Assembly (NCBI GenBank): GCA_002425305.1
Contig: DILZ01000051.1
Location: 28,025 to 34,126, forward strand
Direction: 5' to 3'
DNA: 6,102 bases
Source: Ruminococcaceae bacterium UBA5579
Lineage (GTDB): Bacteria; Bacillota; Clostridia; Oscillospirales; Ruminococcaceae
A model generated the notes under the pieces. The model made no database searches. It had not been told where the DNA came from and saw nothing but the letters and a program-made list of their open reading frames with translations. Shown here piece by piece: positions 5,775 through 6,102 of this stretch; the stretch's first letter is position 1, and every line of letters starts with the position of its first letter. The translations under genes and the position numbers were made by a program.

Positions 5775-5783
5775 GTGTGCGCG

Positions 5784-6102
5784 ATGTTTGTCGATAAAGT
5801 GAATATCTCGATAAAAGCGGGAAACGGCGGCAACGGCGCGGTGTCGTTCCATAGGGAGAAGTATGTGAACGCGGGCGGACCGGACGGCGGCGACGGCGGT
5901 AAGGGCGGAGATGTTATTTTCAAGGTCGATGACAATATCTCGAACCTTATAGATTTCAGGTTCAAGAAAAAATACGTCGCTGACAAGGGACAAAACGGCG
6001 GCGCTAAATGCTCGTTCGGCAGAAGCGCGCCCGACCTTGTTATCAAAGTGCCGAGAGGGACGGTAGTCAAGGACGCTGAAACGGGCAGGATACTGGCTGA
6101 TA
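5784..6102 (+). CDS. obg: Obg GTPase, N-terminal part (truncated by window edge)
   Basis: The first 106 residues of Obg/CgtA are visible, all within the glycine-rich Obg fold. The protein starts [20 protein letters not shown] and carries the six-helix glycine signature [13 protein letters not shown] at about 31-43. It then reads [19 protein letters not shown] and [17 protein letters not shown]. Obg is an essential GTPase that binds the 50S subunit and acts in its assembly and in the stress response. The G domain lies beyond the right edge. The ATG at 5784 is set by a perfect AAAGGAGGTG at 5768-5777. It follows the lipoprotein gene by 40 bp with no promoter or terminator between, so it may share its transcript. 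Confidence 0.97.
   Translation, partial: MFVDKVNISIKAGNGGNGAVSFHREKYVNAGGPDGGDGGKGGDVIFKVDDNISNLIDFRFKKKYVADKGQNGGAKCSFGRSAPDLVIKVPRGTVVKDAETGRILAD

Noticed and set aside
4541..6070. A 509-codon open frame on the minus strand, antisense to the lipoprotein gene and obg.
   Set aside because: Its translation is low-complexity and resembles no family, and both sense-strand genes are clear. Codon bias in the sense genes leaves the antisense frame free of stops.

Overview
The window looks like chromosomal DNA of a Gram-positive anaerobe, most likely a gut-type Clostridia (Oscillospiraceae/Ruminococcus-like). Three things point there. Ribosomal protein L27 carries the Firmicutes-style cleavable N-terminal extension next to the gene for its processing protease Prp. 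The promoters are near-consensus sigma-A type. Threonyl-tRNA synthetase has a motif-2/zinc-site variant (TISEGH) that I recall from this group. The genus is inference. There is no tRNA, rRNA, insertion sequence or CRISPR array.

Minus strand, right to left (2975 to 1): a strong promoter at 2979-3007 drives thrS (threonyl-tRNA synthetase), followed by an SseB-like protein gene and the start of a family-2 glycosyltransferase gene that runs off the left edge. Gaps of 97 and 34 bp without a convincing terminator suggest one transcript. The thrS leader is only about 80 nt, too short for a T-box. It holds a 28-codon open frame that overlaps the thrS start by 4 bases (ATGA).

Plus strand, middle (3144-4242): a consensus promoter (TTGACA, 17 bp, TATAAT) precedes a structured leader that fits an L21-type autoregulatory element. 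The tightly packed rplU-prp-rpmA operon follows and ends at a 9-bp stem terminator. Prp removes the L27 N-terminal extension, so the operon encodes both a substrate and its processing enzyme.

Plus strand, right (4370-6102): in many Firmicutes rpmA is followed directly by obg. Here a 457-residue lipoprotein gene lies between them, after the terminator. The protein has a lipobox, a Ser-rich stalk with three 32-residue repeats, a YPDL/HF-EGR-type module and a C-terminal CAP (SCP/PR-1) domain with an unusual Cys/His cluster. The ribosome-associated GTPase gene obg starts 40 bp later behind a perfect ribosome binding site and is cut by the right edge. The lipoprotein gene and its position are the least ordinary parts of the window.
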